DNA from: Helicoverpa zea
Taxonomy: Eukaryota > Arthropoda > Insecta > Lepidoptera > Noctuidae
Length of the DNA stretch: 64,000 nucleotides
Direction of reading: 5' to 3'
NCBI RefSeq assembly: GCF_022581195.2
Contig: NC_061455.1
Coordinates: 11,116,189-11,180,188 of the forward strand
The translations under genes and the position numbers were made by a program. Of this stretch, positions 46,862 to 57,200 are shown one piece after another. The notes below the pieces were generated by a model. That model saw only the letters and a list, made by a program, of their open reading frames with translations. It was not told where the DNA came from and did no database searches. How positions within the stretch are numbered: position 1 is the first letter of the stretch; each line of letters opens with the position of its first letter.

Positions 46862-47233
46862 ATGATCACAGCTACTCTCGCATGGCGCAAAGCAGAAATG
46901 CTTAAGAACAAAAAGTATCTACCGGAGAATGTTTATATTAATGAAGACTTTCCAAAGGAAATACTTAAAAAAAGGCAAGAACTAAAGAAGCAACAACAAG
47001 AAGAAATCAATAAAGGAAAACTGGCTTACATTCGGTACGACAAATTAATTATAAAAGATAAACCTTCAGAAAAGAGAAAACGATCGCCGACAAAGTCACC
47101 TAAAACAACAGAACATCCAGACGAGCAAATAACCCCTGCACCACCAATTAAGATAAATAAAATTAATAAACTAGAACAGGTGCACCGCGCCAGATCAAGT
47201 TCACTTTCATCAAATGGGCCAAGTAAACAATAG
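46862..47233 (+). CDS. LINE ORF1-like protein, lysine-rich, ending in TAG
   Basis: From ATG 46862 this frame encodes 123 residues: 'TATLAWRKAEMLKNKKYLPE', a charged, probably coiled-coil stretch (KEILKKRQELKKQQQEEINK, about residues 37-56) and a basic Ser/Pro tail. Just upstream, in a different frame, the codons read NNFYRLGKPIENKTRPI, which belongs to the same family's ORF1. A single extra base at about 46859-46861 (ccaatcc) therefore separates the two parts, and ATG 46862 is probably internal to the ancestral protein. The frame ends at TAG 47231-47233 and stays open afterwards into ORF2. Likely role: RNA binding during retrotransposition, by family analogy. Confidence 0.65.
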   Translation: MITATLAWRKAEMLKNKKYLPENVYINEDFPKEILKKRQELKKQQQEEINKGKLAYIRYDKLIIKDKPSEKRKRSPTKSPKTTEHPDEQITPAPPIKINKINKLEQVHRARSSSLSSNGPSKQ

Positions 47234-50200
47234 CAACTACCGAACCAACAGGACCGGAAGACAAACGACACAAGCAATAAAACGGAAATAACGATTTTAA
47301 CAGAATTAAACCCTTCCCCAACCCGGCTGGTCACCGTGGGGCAGTATGACCACCACCCTCCACCACAAAACCAAAAAGAAAAACAACCAGTAATAGAAAA
47401 ACCAGAAAAAGAGACATTAAAGATATGCACTTTCAATGTACGATCGATATCTTCAATGGAACGTTTTATAGAACTAACCTATGCTCTAGAAAAAATCGAT
47501 TATGACATTATAGGACTTTCAGAGACGAGAAGACTTGGATGCAAAATCGAGGAATACCAACAACATATCCTCTGCTACAAAGGCGAAACAGCGGGGCTAC
47601 ACGGAGTAGGCTTTCTTATTAAACAAAAATATAAAAGAAATATTGTCCACTTCAATGGCATATCTGAGAGAGTAGCGCTACTGCGTCTAAGATTTGGAGA
47701 AACATCTATGTCACTGATCCAAGCATATGCACCAACAGACGCCGCAAGTGACGACGAAATAGACAAATTTTACGAAGACTTGGAGAAAGCAAACGAAACG
47801 CTAGATAAAAATGTAATACTCATGGGAGATTTTAATGCGAAAATCGGTCACCCAAAGCCTCAAGAAAAATTAATTATGGGCATATACGGATACGGAAGTC
47901 GAAATAAGAGAGGAGAGAGACTAATCCAATACGCATATGAACACAAGTTAACTATCATGAACACATGCTTTAAGAAAAAACTAAACCGGAAATGGACCTG
48001 GATCTCTCCAGACCAAAAAACTAAAAATGAAATCGACTTTATAATGAGCAACAAACCAAAGAGCATAATAAACATAGAAGTGCTAAACATGTTAAACTTC
48101 CCATCAGATCACCGATTAGTTAGAGCATCATTCATTATAACAGGGCAAAAGTTAAAGAGAAGCTCTTTTAAATTGCTCCCGAAACCACCAATAACAAAAT
48201 CAGAAAAAGGCATATATCTAAAAAACTTGAGAGAAAATATCACTAAACGGCACACGGAATTAGAACACTCGAAAGATCTACAATCATCATATAATATTCT
48301 AGAAAATACCATTGTTGAAAGTCTTAACATAAGGAAACATGAAAAACCAAACAAAAAACATAAAATACTGAGTGAAAACACAATAAAATTAATTAACAAA
48401 AGATCAGACCTCATCAAGACAAAGAATAAAAACAAAGAAATGAAGACAGAGCTGAAACATCTATTTAAAATAACAAAGAAGGCTATCAAAACTGATTACG
48501 GCAACTACAGAAAAACAGTTATAGAAAAAAATATGACTCAATATCGAAGTTCAAAACGCGCCTTTAAGGAGCTAAACCAATATAAAAACTGGGTAACAAA
48601 CTTAAAACAAGGGCAAAGAGAAATGAAAACCCGAAAAGAAGTTTTAGACAGTGCAACAACATTTTATAGGGAACTGTACAAACGTTCAGAAGAAATGTCA
48701 GAAGAAGAAGAAAGTAATAGTGATGAAGACCAGGAGAACCCAGTACCCAATATAACAGAACCCGAAGTATATAGCCACATATGCAAACTTAAATTAGACA
48801 AGAGCCCTGGACCTGACAATATAAGTAATGAGGCAATAAAAGTAGGCGCACCGATACTAACTTGCACTTTAACTAATCTCTTCAACAAGGTACTTGAACA
48901 AGAGGTAGTGCCTTTACAATGGTGTAACTCAGATATTATTCTACTGTTCAAGAAAGGAAACCCTCTAGACATAAGTAACTACAGACCTATAAGTCTGCTG
49001 TCAAGTATATATAAACTCTTCACATCCTTACTGCAAACTAGAATATCACACACTATTGACTGTGCACAACCTGTAGAACAAGCCGGATTCAGAGCAACAT
49101 TTTCAACAACAGACCACATTCACGCAATAGAACAGATTATTGAAAAATATAAAGAATTTAATAAACCACTATACATAGCCTTTGTGGACTATTCAAAAGC
49201 ATTTGATAGCATATCTCATAGCTCGATCTGGAAAGCTCTCAAAGCATGCAAGATAAGTAAGAAATATATAAATATAATCAAAAATATTTATAGTAAAAGT
49301 GTAAGCAGACTACGGCTAGAAAACAAAGGTCAAGAGATAGCAATTGAAAGAGGCGTCCGACAAGGGGATCCTATATCACCTAAGCTATTCCTGGCAGTGC
49401 TAGAAATGATATTCCAAAAACTTAACTGGAAAGACAAGGGACTACGAATAGGAAGCAAATGCCTAAGTCATTTAAGATTCGCCGACGACATTGCCTTATT
49501 TTCAGAAAGAATAACAGAACTAGAATGGATGATACAAACACTAAACCAAGAAAGTAAAAAAGTAGGTCTTCAAATGAATTTTAGCAAAACAAAAATAATG
49601 TCTAACAGTGACATAAAACCCATAGTTGTCGATGGCAATACAATTGAATATGTTCAGGATTACATTTACCTTGGCAAACAAATATCATTCCACACAAATA
49701 GTAATGACGAAGAGGTAGACAGAAGAGTAAGCTATGCATGGAATAAATACTGGTCACTCAAGGAAATACTGAAAGGCAAATATAACATGAATTTAAAAAA
49801 GACAGCAATGGACGCTTCCATATTACCAAGCCTTACATACGCATGCCAAACCTGGACTTATACAAACAGAATTAAGAGTAAAATAAGATCTTGCCAGCGC
49901 GCAATGGAGCGAAGTATATTAAGCCTACAAAAAGTACAAAAAATAAAAAGTTCAGAAATAAGGAAAAAGACCAATCTAACAGATGCACTTAACCATGCTC
50001 TAAAGCTTAAATGGAATTGGGCGGGCCACGTATGCAGATGCAAGGACAACAGGTGGACCCTCCTCACTACAAACTGGAATGGTCCAAAAGGCAAAAGAAG
50101 AGTTGGAAGACCTAAAAAGCGTTGGGCTGATGACATAGCTGGGATTGCGGGGCCCAGTTGGCAGACTGTCGCCCTCAATAGAGATAAATGGAAGAAGATG

Positions 50201-50236
50201 GAGGAGGCCTATACCCATATGGGATCCATTTTTTAA
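47234..50236 (+). CDS. LINE ORF2: endonuclease-reverse transcriptase, uninterrupted
   Basis: The open frame runs from the codon after TAG 47231-47233 to TAA 50234-50236, exactly 1,000 sense codons. The apurinic-type endonuclease (about 47426-48140) has ICTFNVRS, GLSETRR, MGDFNAKIG and SDHRLVRA. The reverse transcriptase (about 48790-49620) has KSPGPDNIS, NYRPISLLS, FVDYSKAFDS, GVRQGDPISPKLF and the active site FADD (F at 49478-49480). The C-terminus has WAGHVCR, GRPKKRWADDI and a final 'LNRDKWKKMEEAYTHMGS'. The first in-frame ATG is 47456, downstream of the catalytic Asn of FNVRS. Conventional initiation there would therefore give a defective endonuclease. No stop or frameshift in about 3 kb points to a fairly recent insertion. 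Confidence 0.85.
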   Translation, partial: QLPNQQDRKTNDTSNKTEITILTELNPSPTRLVTVGQYDHHPPPQNQKEKQPVIEKPEKETLKICTFNVRSISSMERFIELTYALEKIDYDIIGLSETRRLGCKIEEYQQHILCYKGETAGLHGVGFLIKQKYKRNIVHFNGISERVALLRLRFGETSMSLIQAYAPTDAASDDEIDKFYEDLEKANETLDKNVILMGDFNAKIGHPKPQEKLIMGIYGYGSRNKRGERLIQYAYEHKLTIMNTCFKKKLNRKWTWISPDQKTKNEIDFIMSNKPKSIINIEVLNMLNFPSDHRLVRASFIITGQKLKRSSFKLLPKPPITKSEKGIYLKNLRENITKRHTELEHSKDLQSSYNILENTIVESLNIRKHEKPNKKHKILSENTIKLINKRSDLIKTKNKNKEMKTELKHLFKITKKAIKTDYGNYRKTVIEKNMTQYRSSKRAFKELNQYKNWVTNLKQGQREMKTRKEVLDSATTFYRELYKRSEEMSEEEESNSDEDQENPVPNITEPEVYSHICKLKLDKSPGPDNISNEAIKVGAPILTCTLTNLFNKVLEQEVVPLQWCNSDIILLFKKGNPLDISNYRPISLLSSIYKLFTSLLQTRISHTIDCAQPVEQAGFRATFSTTDHIHAIEQIIEKYKEFNKPLYIAFVDYSKAFDSISHSSIWKALKACKISKKYINIIKNIYSKSVSRLRLENKGQEIAIERGVRQGDPISPKLFLAVLEMIFQKLNWKDKGLRIGSKCLSHLRFADDIALFSERITELEWMIQTLNQESKKVGLQMNFSKTKIMSNSDIKPIVVDGNTIEYVQDYIYLGKQISFHTNSNDEEVDRRVSYAWNKYWSLKEILKGKYNMNLKKTAMDASILPSLTYACQTWTYTNRIKSKIRSCQRAMERSILSLQKVQKIKSSEIRKKTNLTDALNHALKLKWNWAGHVCRCKDNRWTLLTTNWNGPKGKRRVGRPKKRWADDIAGIAGPSWQTVALNRDKWKKMEEAYTHMGSIF

Positions 50237-50321
50237 ATCAAAAATTAAAACAAATAATAATTAACATAATACTGTAAAGAAATGGAAATAAAAAGGCTTT
50301 AAATAATAATAATAATAAGCC

Positions 50322-51045
50322 CCGCAGGGCATCTGAGGCGGATGACGGGGAGTAGCGACCCCGCGGGGCTATATATCCGAGTGCTCCAGGGAGAGTATAC
50401 TGTCCCCCATCTCCGGCCTGCCGGAGTGAAGCATGACGGGGGATAGGTCTCCCGCCTCTTGGCTTGCCTTCACCGGCCGGTCAGAGTGGAGTCGCTAGAG
50501 TAGGGTTAGCAGCCCGCTCGGAGGGTAGGTGCCTCGTGGTAAGTGGCGAGTGGGCCGGTGATGCTGGACCCACAGGGAGCGCGTGATCTGCGTTTAAAGT
50601 CCGCCGAGGTATCCTCACCCTTCAGCCGCTCATGTAACTGTTGCCCCCTTGTTGCGATTTAGCGACTGATTCCCGGGGGCCCAGTAAGTGAGTTGGCGAG
50701 TCTCCACCTGCCATTTTTACGTGTATTTATTACATTGTTATCGGCAGGTGCCATAGTTCCCGTAGTTTCCCCATTCCTAGTCCACAAGCATCCCATCACA
50801 ATAGCCCAAGTAGTTTTCATCCATATTTAGCAATAGTTTAGCACAGAACCGGGGATTGTCCTTGGGTACATTTCTATAGTGTATACAGGGATAATCGTCG
50901 GTTTTGTGTCACCATTTCATTAAAGTTGTCTCAAAAGGGCTTCAGCGTGTTGGCTTCGGCCCCACGTTCGCCTCCCAAAAATCCGGGACTCTATAGTCCC
51001 GAGGTCTGGTAGAGACATACAAGATAATAATAATAGTTAATCGTT
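50322..51045 (+). mobile_element. Unidentified GC-rich element between AAT repeats
   Basis: About 715 bases of moderately GC-rich sequence start at 'gccccgcagggcatctgagg' directly after the (AAT)n tail of the LINE and end at 'ctggtagagacatacaagat' followed by aataataatag. No ORF of note. Being bounded by AAT on both sides fits an insertion into the LINE's own tail by an element that targets TAA repeats. The R4/Dong clade is known for this, but I cannot confirm identity. An alternative is that it is an unusually long 3' UTR of the LINE. Confidence 0.45.
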
Positions 51046-52190
51046 ACATTATTTGTGCCTTAATTGATCGGTAGGTTCTTAAAAAACTATAAGACATCGG
51101 TTTCATAAATATTGTGAAATCTAACTGAAATACACAGTCCTCTGGCAACAGTCCTTTGCCAAAGGTGGTGTTGAAGAAGGCCATCAACTAACCAAGAAGA
51201 ATACCTTTATAAATTAGTGTGGTTATTCTAACCTTATTGGAGTTAAATAGTATTATAATATTAAAATACCTTCTCAGGCGAGGTTAATTCACGATGATTA
51301 GGAAATCGTAAAATGTTGGTGACCTTTCTGGAAATTATACCTTGACAGAAGAGCCATTCTAAATAATATATTTGTCACAAAATAATTTTCCTTTTATACA
51401 GACAATACCTACATTTTACAACTTATTCATAGATTTTTAATTACTAAGATTTCATAATTACCCTTGAAAATAACTTGTTTTGAAATCAAACATATTTAAC
51501 AGGCTTTTATTATTGATATAAAATAGAATGAATAAGTTATACAACATTAAGATCATTTGATTTACATTTCTAAAAATACATAATTCATGACTAAATTATT
51601 AAGTTTTATTTCATTAGTTGTATGCACATTTTCTACACCAGGATGCAACTTATGGCAAAATCCAAATTATTTTATTTTACCAAATGATGTCATTCAAACT
51701 TGTTCTAATTTTCTGTGGATTCCTAATAACTTTCATTAAAATATGCAACCATTAAACAAATTCAAACAATTAATTCAATAGTGAGTCAGTTTCACATACA
51801 GGGTGGTATGTTACAATGTATGCTTGTTTTGTTTGGAAATGACAACAAACTCTTCCAACCTAAATAATAGTAAACAACAACTGTAGTGCAACATTTTGAT
51901 TGACGTAAAACAATAGGTCAGAGAGTGCTTTCAACATCAACAACAATAGCCATGTCGTGTGCGCTGCGGACCGGTAGCCGCTATTGCATTCATTCTCATA
52001 GTAAACAATAACTTTTACATTATTAAAAGTGTGGGTCAACTCATTGTTTGGGCGTATGGTAGGTACTGCACAAGCCTCAACACGCAACAGCTATGGTAAA
52101 GCTACGAACAAAGTAATTTCCAAGTCGGCCGTCAATTATTACGAAGCTGTGAGCGCCTGTTCGGCGTAGCGTCGCGGCGACGTAGCGGTT
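51046..52190. other. AT-rich intergenic stretch
   Basis: No exon or named repeat found. Composition changes sharply at about 52130, where CpG-rich promoter-like sequence of the next gene begins. Confidence 0.45.
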
Positions 52191-52350
52191 AGTCAACAGC
52201 CAGTGAGTGCCGCGCGCTCGCGGGGACGGACGTGTCGCCCTGCGTACTGAGCGCTCTCGTGTGTGTGACTTACGCGGTGCTAGTGTTAACGCGCTCCTTC
52301 TACTATAGTACGCATATTATAGTATTGCTCGAGTGACGCTTCGTTCAAGC
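52130..52350 (+). promoter_or_regulatory. CpG-rich promoter and 5' UTR of the Ser/Pro-rich gene
   Basis: CpG density is high from about 52150 to 52300 (gcgtcgcggcgacgtagcgg, then ccgcgcgctcgcggggacgg). 'gttagtcaacagccagtgag' could supply an initiator. An in-frame stop lies shortly upstream of the first ATG, so the ORF below is complete at its 5' end. The transcription start itself is not determined. Confidence 0.45.
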
Positions 52351-53601
52351 ATGCTGATGGTACAGACCAACACACAACCCATGAAGAACAACAAGATCAA
52401 AGGACCACCACCGGTGCCTCCGCGCCCCAACCAGAGCGTGGTAGCGGAGGCACTGGCAAAAACAAGGAAGGCCGTGGCGGACTCTAAGGCCAGCTTTACG
52501 AAATCGCGTGCCTTCTCCAAACAAGACAACCACTACACATCAAAAGCAAAAACTTTGGATAGAGCTAATACTGTTAGTGAATCAACAGTGTCACCCAAAC
52601 AAAATGGATTAGCAAGAGTCAAGTCGTTCATTAGAGATGTGATCAGTGACCGAAGTTCTTCGTCGGATGAGAGAAAATCCAGTGGTCAGAATTCACGAAG
52701 AAGCTCCAGCGACAGCAGTTCTATTCCAACTCCAACATCGAATAAAAAGTCAAATGAATCGCTCAACTCTAAAGCAGTCAAAACATGCAGACAGATATTA
52801 GTAAGATCACTCTCAACATCGAACAAGTTGGATCAAGACTCCAAATGCAAAGTATCAAAGTCATCCAGTTTTGCAGAGAAGACACTACCATTACGAAAAG
52901 CACCTCCGCCACCATTGTCTCCAAAACCTAAGTTAAAGCCAATGAAACCCTTGTCTGTAAATAAAAGTCCTGTACATAGCAGTAAGTCCAAGATCTCACC
53001 AGAAATAAGTCCGTATTCGTCTCCTATAGATGCGAAGCCCCCGCAGTGTCCAGTATCTGAAGCGCCATATGCATCAGTGGAAGAAGTTCAGGAGTTCGAT
53101 GATAGACTACGGAACAGTCCTTCGAAACAAATAAAAACGTCGCCGGTTACACCAACCGAGTCAGGAAGTCCGAAAGTTGACGATAGTGTAAATAAAAATA
53201 ACAACTCGCTGGAAAGAAAAACATCGCGAGTCACAGAAATGTTAATTTCGGAAATCATTGCTAGTAGAAATAATAATAAAGACGAAGCTCACACTGTTAT
53301 AGATAAAGGGAAAGATGGTCTGACTAACGGCAACCATTCTCCAGAAATGGAAATGATGAAGGACATGAACAACCACGAGATGTTGATATACGAGTTGCAG
53401 ACGATGCGCTCGCAATCCAACGTACCTGAAACTTTGGACGCCCCTGAGTACGCTGAAGCAAACGGACAATGTGACTCCGAGGACTCTGAACAGAACTACG
53501 CCATGTCTTCAGTAACGAGCGGGAATACGGACGATGATCAGGCTTATGCGTACATACTCGACGATGACCTCAAGTCTAGGTGGGTTCTCAACAAACATTA
53601 A
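52351..53601 (+). CDS. Ser/Pro/Lys-rich protein with SH3-binding motifs, 416 aa
   Basis: Function not recognised. I start at ATG 52351; a second ATG follows at 52357, and the open frame upstream begins only with GTG. The coding region is one exon. Visible features: a class II SH3-binding motif PPPVPPRP (residues 19-26), a Ser/Arg-rich stretch (about 103-135), a second proline run APPPPLSPKPKLKP (184-197), SP/TP phosphorylation-type sites throughout, and an acidic Tyr-containing C-terminus (SEDSEQNYAMSS..., ending near AYAYILDDDLKSRWVLNKH). No membrane segment or globular domain is apparent, so it is probably a disordered adaptor or scaffold. AATAAA signals at 53611 and 53629 agree with an mRNA end near 53650. 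A GTGGGT after codon 'R' at 53580 could be read as a splice donor, but the nearby poly(A) signals argue against it. It lies 476 bp upstream of the FAM89 exon, same strand. Confidence 0.75.
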   Translation: MLMVQTNTQPMKNNKIKGPPPVPPRPNQSVVAEALAKTRKAVADSKASFTKSRAFSKQDNHYTSKAKTLDRANTVSESTVSPKQNGLARVKSFIRDVISDRSSSSDERKSSGQNSRRSSSDSSSIPTPTSNKKSNESLNSKAVKTCRQILVRSLSTSNKLDQDSKCKVSKSSSFAEKTLPLRKAPPPPLSPKPKLKPMKPLSVNKSPVHSSKSKISPEISPYSSPIDAKPPQCPVSEAPYASVEEVQEFDDRLRNSPSKQIKTSPVTPTESGSPKVDDSVNKNNNSLERKTSRVTEMLISEIIASRNNNKDEAHTVIDKGKDGLTNGNHSPEMEMMKDMNNHEMLIYELQTMRSQSNVPETLDAPEYAEANGQCDSEDSEQNYAMSSVTSGNTDDDQAYAYILDDDLKSRWVLNKH

Positions 53602-53610
53602 TAAGAATTT

Positions 53611-53634
53611 AATAAATGTTATCTCATGAATAAA
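53611..53634 (+). terminator. Two poly(A) signals after the Ser/Pro-rich gene
   Basis: AATAAA at 53611-53616 and 53629-53634, within 35 bases of the stop codon. A GT-rich stretch (cttccgtggtttgggcatgt at about 53658) follows and could be the downstream element. Confidence 0.5.
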
Positions 53635-53659
53635 TCTTTACATTACATTGTACTTGTCT

Positions 53660-54076
53660 TCCGTGGTTTGGGCATGTTGTGGTTTTATGTTAAAAGGTCA
53701 TACGACTTGATTAAACCCGGTTATGATAGACTCGTCGATACTGCGCACATATTTCTAGGTCGTTAAAGTGACGTTGGTAAAGCTTTAAATAATTGAAGTT
53801 GATAGTTCGTCACAATGGCGGTAAATGACTATTGAATAAGTTCCCAAGCTTAATTAATTTATAATGCATTTAAATGTTTATTGATGATGAGTCAGATTAT
53901 ACGTATGTTATTGAGGTCACTTCAAAACATAATCTATTAAAGATGTTTAATATGAACCTCCCAACATGCTTTAATTGAATACAGTGCTTGTACTTAAGCA
54001 CCTTCATGTCAACACACAACCTTTAATAAAATCATGTTTACACAAAACAATTCATACATTTCCACAATTGGTAACA
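53660..54076. other. Spacer between the Ser/Pro-rich gene and FAM89
   Basis: AT-rich and without a recognisable exon. It must hold the FAM89 promoter or the end of an upstream FAM89 intron; I cannot tell which. Confidence 0.4.
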
Positions 54077-54274
54077 ATGGAAAATTTTGCACACAGACTT
54101 CGTAAGCAGTTCCGCGCAATCAGCACCATGTCGCTGCAAGGTCTGCCTCCCCTGCCGAAGAGTCTCAGTGGCTTCGCAGACGGGGAACCCGAGCTGCAGG
54201 ATACTCCCTCCACGCCGTCGGACAAACCCCCCACGGATCTCGACTCACAACTCGCTTATCTCAAGAAAGAAATG
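54077..54274 (+). CDS. FAM89: FAM89-family (LRAP25-like) protein, first coding exon only
   Basis: FAM89A/B are small leucine-repeat adaptor proteins; mammalian FAM89B (LRAP25) links LIMK1 and MRCK kinases in cell migration. The exon encodes 66 residues and ends at GAAATG|GTAGGT in phase 0. 'GLPPLPKSLSG' matches the N-terminal block of FAM89A, and DLDSQLAYLKKEM matches the conserved LDxALAxLRKEM, after which the family continues VGLRQLDMSLL. The break falls exactly at that Met. ATG 54077 is the first candidate; ATG 54128 (context caccATGtcg) is stronger by context and would give a shorter N-terminus. The rest of the gene is not in the window, so the following intron exceeds 9.7 kb. Ortholog choice between vertebrate A and B is not meaningful in insects. 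Confidence 0.85.
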
Positions 54275-57200
54275 GTAGGTTCAAGTTTTCTATGACCCTT
54301 TGTAAGGCCGGTTTAGGCTTAGTTCCAAGAGGCTCGCGAGACGATTAGTGTGTGAAAAGATGTTATCCAGGATCTAATCATTGCTACGCTTGAAAATAAG
54401 CCTAAGTTAGAAGCAGGTAGAAGATTCAATAGCTTTTTCTCTTACACCATATGTAATTTTTACGGTGTATAAACGGCACGTTAAATACGTCGTAAAGTTT
54501 ACGATCGGGAAACTGGTGATGTTCCACAATTCCTGGTTTGTTGTTATTTCAAACAAGGGCATTATAAAAACTCCTTTTTCGGCTGTTTAACGAGTGTGAT
54601 GAAAGGAAAACTGCTGGCTCTACATTCCATTACTTAATAAGGATACTTGTTTCGATCATACCGGAATTACGAAAGTTTACGTGACTCGAACCGCAGGTTT
54701 AATGACAGCAATTTTATAGAAACTATGAGTAGCGACACCGAAAATAGACAAGCTCCCCAGTGTTCAATACAAACATGGCAACATTGAATAAATAATGTGC
54801 GTATAGCAGACACGAGCGCAGTTTAAAAAACAGATGTTGTTCATACATTTGGGCTTATCGGGCGTGCGCCGAACGCTATGTAGGGAGTCTTGCATGCTCC
54901 GTTTACTTACTCTTACGAGCGTGTTTGGCAATGTAGGAAATTGGAAATCAGGACGCCTATCAACACTTTTTATTGCTTATAATCAAAGAGCCATAGCATT
55001 CATATCAAACTGGGCGTGAGATACAACTAATGGGCCGATTTAGATAGCATAATGGCTTATCTGTGTCGCGTGTACATAATGAAAACAATTGTCCACTTTA
55101 TTTAATCGGCCAATAATATTGATGTCTGTTTATTATTATTTTACATTTAGTCCTCATCCCATTTCTATATTTGTTTAAAATGACATTTTTATTTCCATAT
55201 TCAATCTAACTTAGATAAATAAACCGTCTTCTTCCAAGTAATCTCAACGGCTGCCTCCTCAGGCCACTCATCCGACGGAAATGCCATAGCTGTTACACTT
55301 CTGTGCGACAATGAACCCCGTTCTTTTCATAGGGAAATACCATAGATAAGTCCTACAATAACCTTCTCAAACTTTGCCGAAAGCCTTAATGAAACGTCTA
55401 ACAAAAACCACCAAGACACCTGACGTGGAAGTCATAGATAATAACGTATCATTATCGCATAGCGAAGCACTCAGTGCATGACGCAAAAACTCGTAATATA
55501 CGGTGCTACAATCACGTATATTGGTTACCTACCGTGTCTGTGTACTGTCATAAACTATGACAATGAGAAAGGTCTCTGAGACAATTCTCGTGACGTAGAA
55601 CGTTGAATGTGCCTGTGATATTGTCATTTGCAACACTTCTAGGCCTTCCTAATCTCCGGTCGATACGATTTTCTTTCATCATGTCATGTCTGTTGTTTAC
55701 CTAATCTTCATTTCAAGTTCTCGTGGCATTATGTGGGTTTCATCTTATTCTGTATTGATTAACATTTTGGACAGGTTCCAGAGCAAAAATATGCTGACGA
55801 ATTAATTCTGTACAAATGATAGAATAATTTATTTTTTGCCAGATCGTGGTCAAGAAATTACGACGCAATATCCATAATTATGTGGCGTTGCATTGTTAGT
55901 CAAATACAAAAGCTAATTAAAGTAAAGCATTGTAATTTGCGGTATCAAATAGTTTTGTGCTAGTATTTCACAAAGTGGCCATGTTAGACTTGTAATAGAG
56001 TCTTGTAGCCGGTGTATAATAACTGCTGTACTGGCAATTATCACCCGCTGAAACCTTGAAGCACTCGTAATCATATTCATTTGCATCCCACACTCCGTAT
56101 TCACGACTTTATATTGTTATTGTTGTTCTTATCTCGTTCTCCACAAACAATTTTGAAATGCCCCTGAAAATAAAAGTTTGTTTTATTGTTCTTAGAGGGC
56201 AAAGCTTTAACTTCTCTCTAATAAAAGTATCGGAAAAAGATGAGGACTTTTGGTTTTCCTCGGCTTTTCCTTAATATCTTAAGCTTCGGTCTCTGTTAAG
56301 TAATCTTTTATTCGCCTTATTTTTGCTTTGGTACGGTCTTTTTTCTGCTCGAGTAATAGATTATATGAATCATCGGTAGCAGCAACATTATAAGATGTTT
56401 TAAATCGTTATTTTCCTGCTAATCTGAGAAAAAATAAACACGTGTCTCGTATCTTATGGATATTGTTTTTTATTAACTGGCTCGTGTCGGGAGGGAATTA
56501 ATGCCTTCATCTTCATCTAATCTTAACGCGTTCACCCAGCTGCATATAGTAATTACATTTATGCTGCCTTTCAACGTAGCCTACTAAGCTAATTATACTT
56601 GCAGTACTAAGCCGAAGGGTGAGATCACCGCGCGAGCTCGACGGTTTTCCAGATACCGTTTACCATCGAGTCACGATTTCTGGATACCTTCAATGCTTTA
56701 TTAGGCGATTCAGTTTTAAAATACCAAACTAGGAGAAGATTACTGTAGTTGCAGGTGTTAAGGCTCTTGAGTAATAATCTGGCACTGTTAATGCGGTATG
56801 CAGTTATAATCTTGGCACCCAACGAGCATACTCTTAAGTAATCTACATTGCAGATTTTTGACTCGCCCTATCGCGATATGCTTCTGTTTGGCCCACACTT
56901 TTATCTACTTGACCGACATCGGATCTGTTAAATTAATTTACATGAATTTTCGATCGCACAAATTGGTAGGTAATCAAATTCTCTCTATCAATCAGTTAAT
57001 TTTGTTGTCGATCTATTCAAGTACGTAACTTATGAGTATTTTATTAGGAATCTGTACAGTTTCGTGTGATGAACCACCGCAGGTACACGATAGATCCGGT
57101 TTTAAACTATATGCTACTAGTTATGTGAGTTATGTGTCGTAATCTCGTTTGCATTTATATTCGAATCTTCATTAACATTCGCGTAGGTGAGGAGCACATG

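Larger units (their letters stand above)
46764..50320 (+). mobile_element. RTE-like LINE, 5'-truncated, ORF2 intact
   Basis: A plus-strand non-LTR element: an ORF1-like coding part (about 46785-47233), an endonuclease-reverse transcriptase ORF (to 50236), a short AT-rich 3' UTR with AATAAA near 50287, and an (AAT)n tail at 50305-50320. The short 3' UTR and the microsatellite-like tail fit the RTE clade. ORF1 is truncated at its 5' end and has one frameshift. I could not identify a target-site duplication; the 3' flank is another element. Confidence 0.82.
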
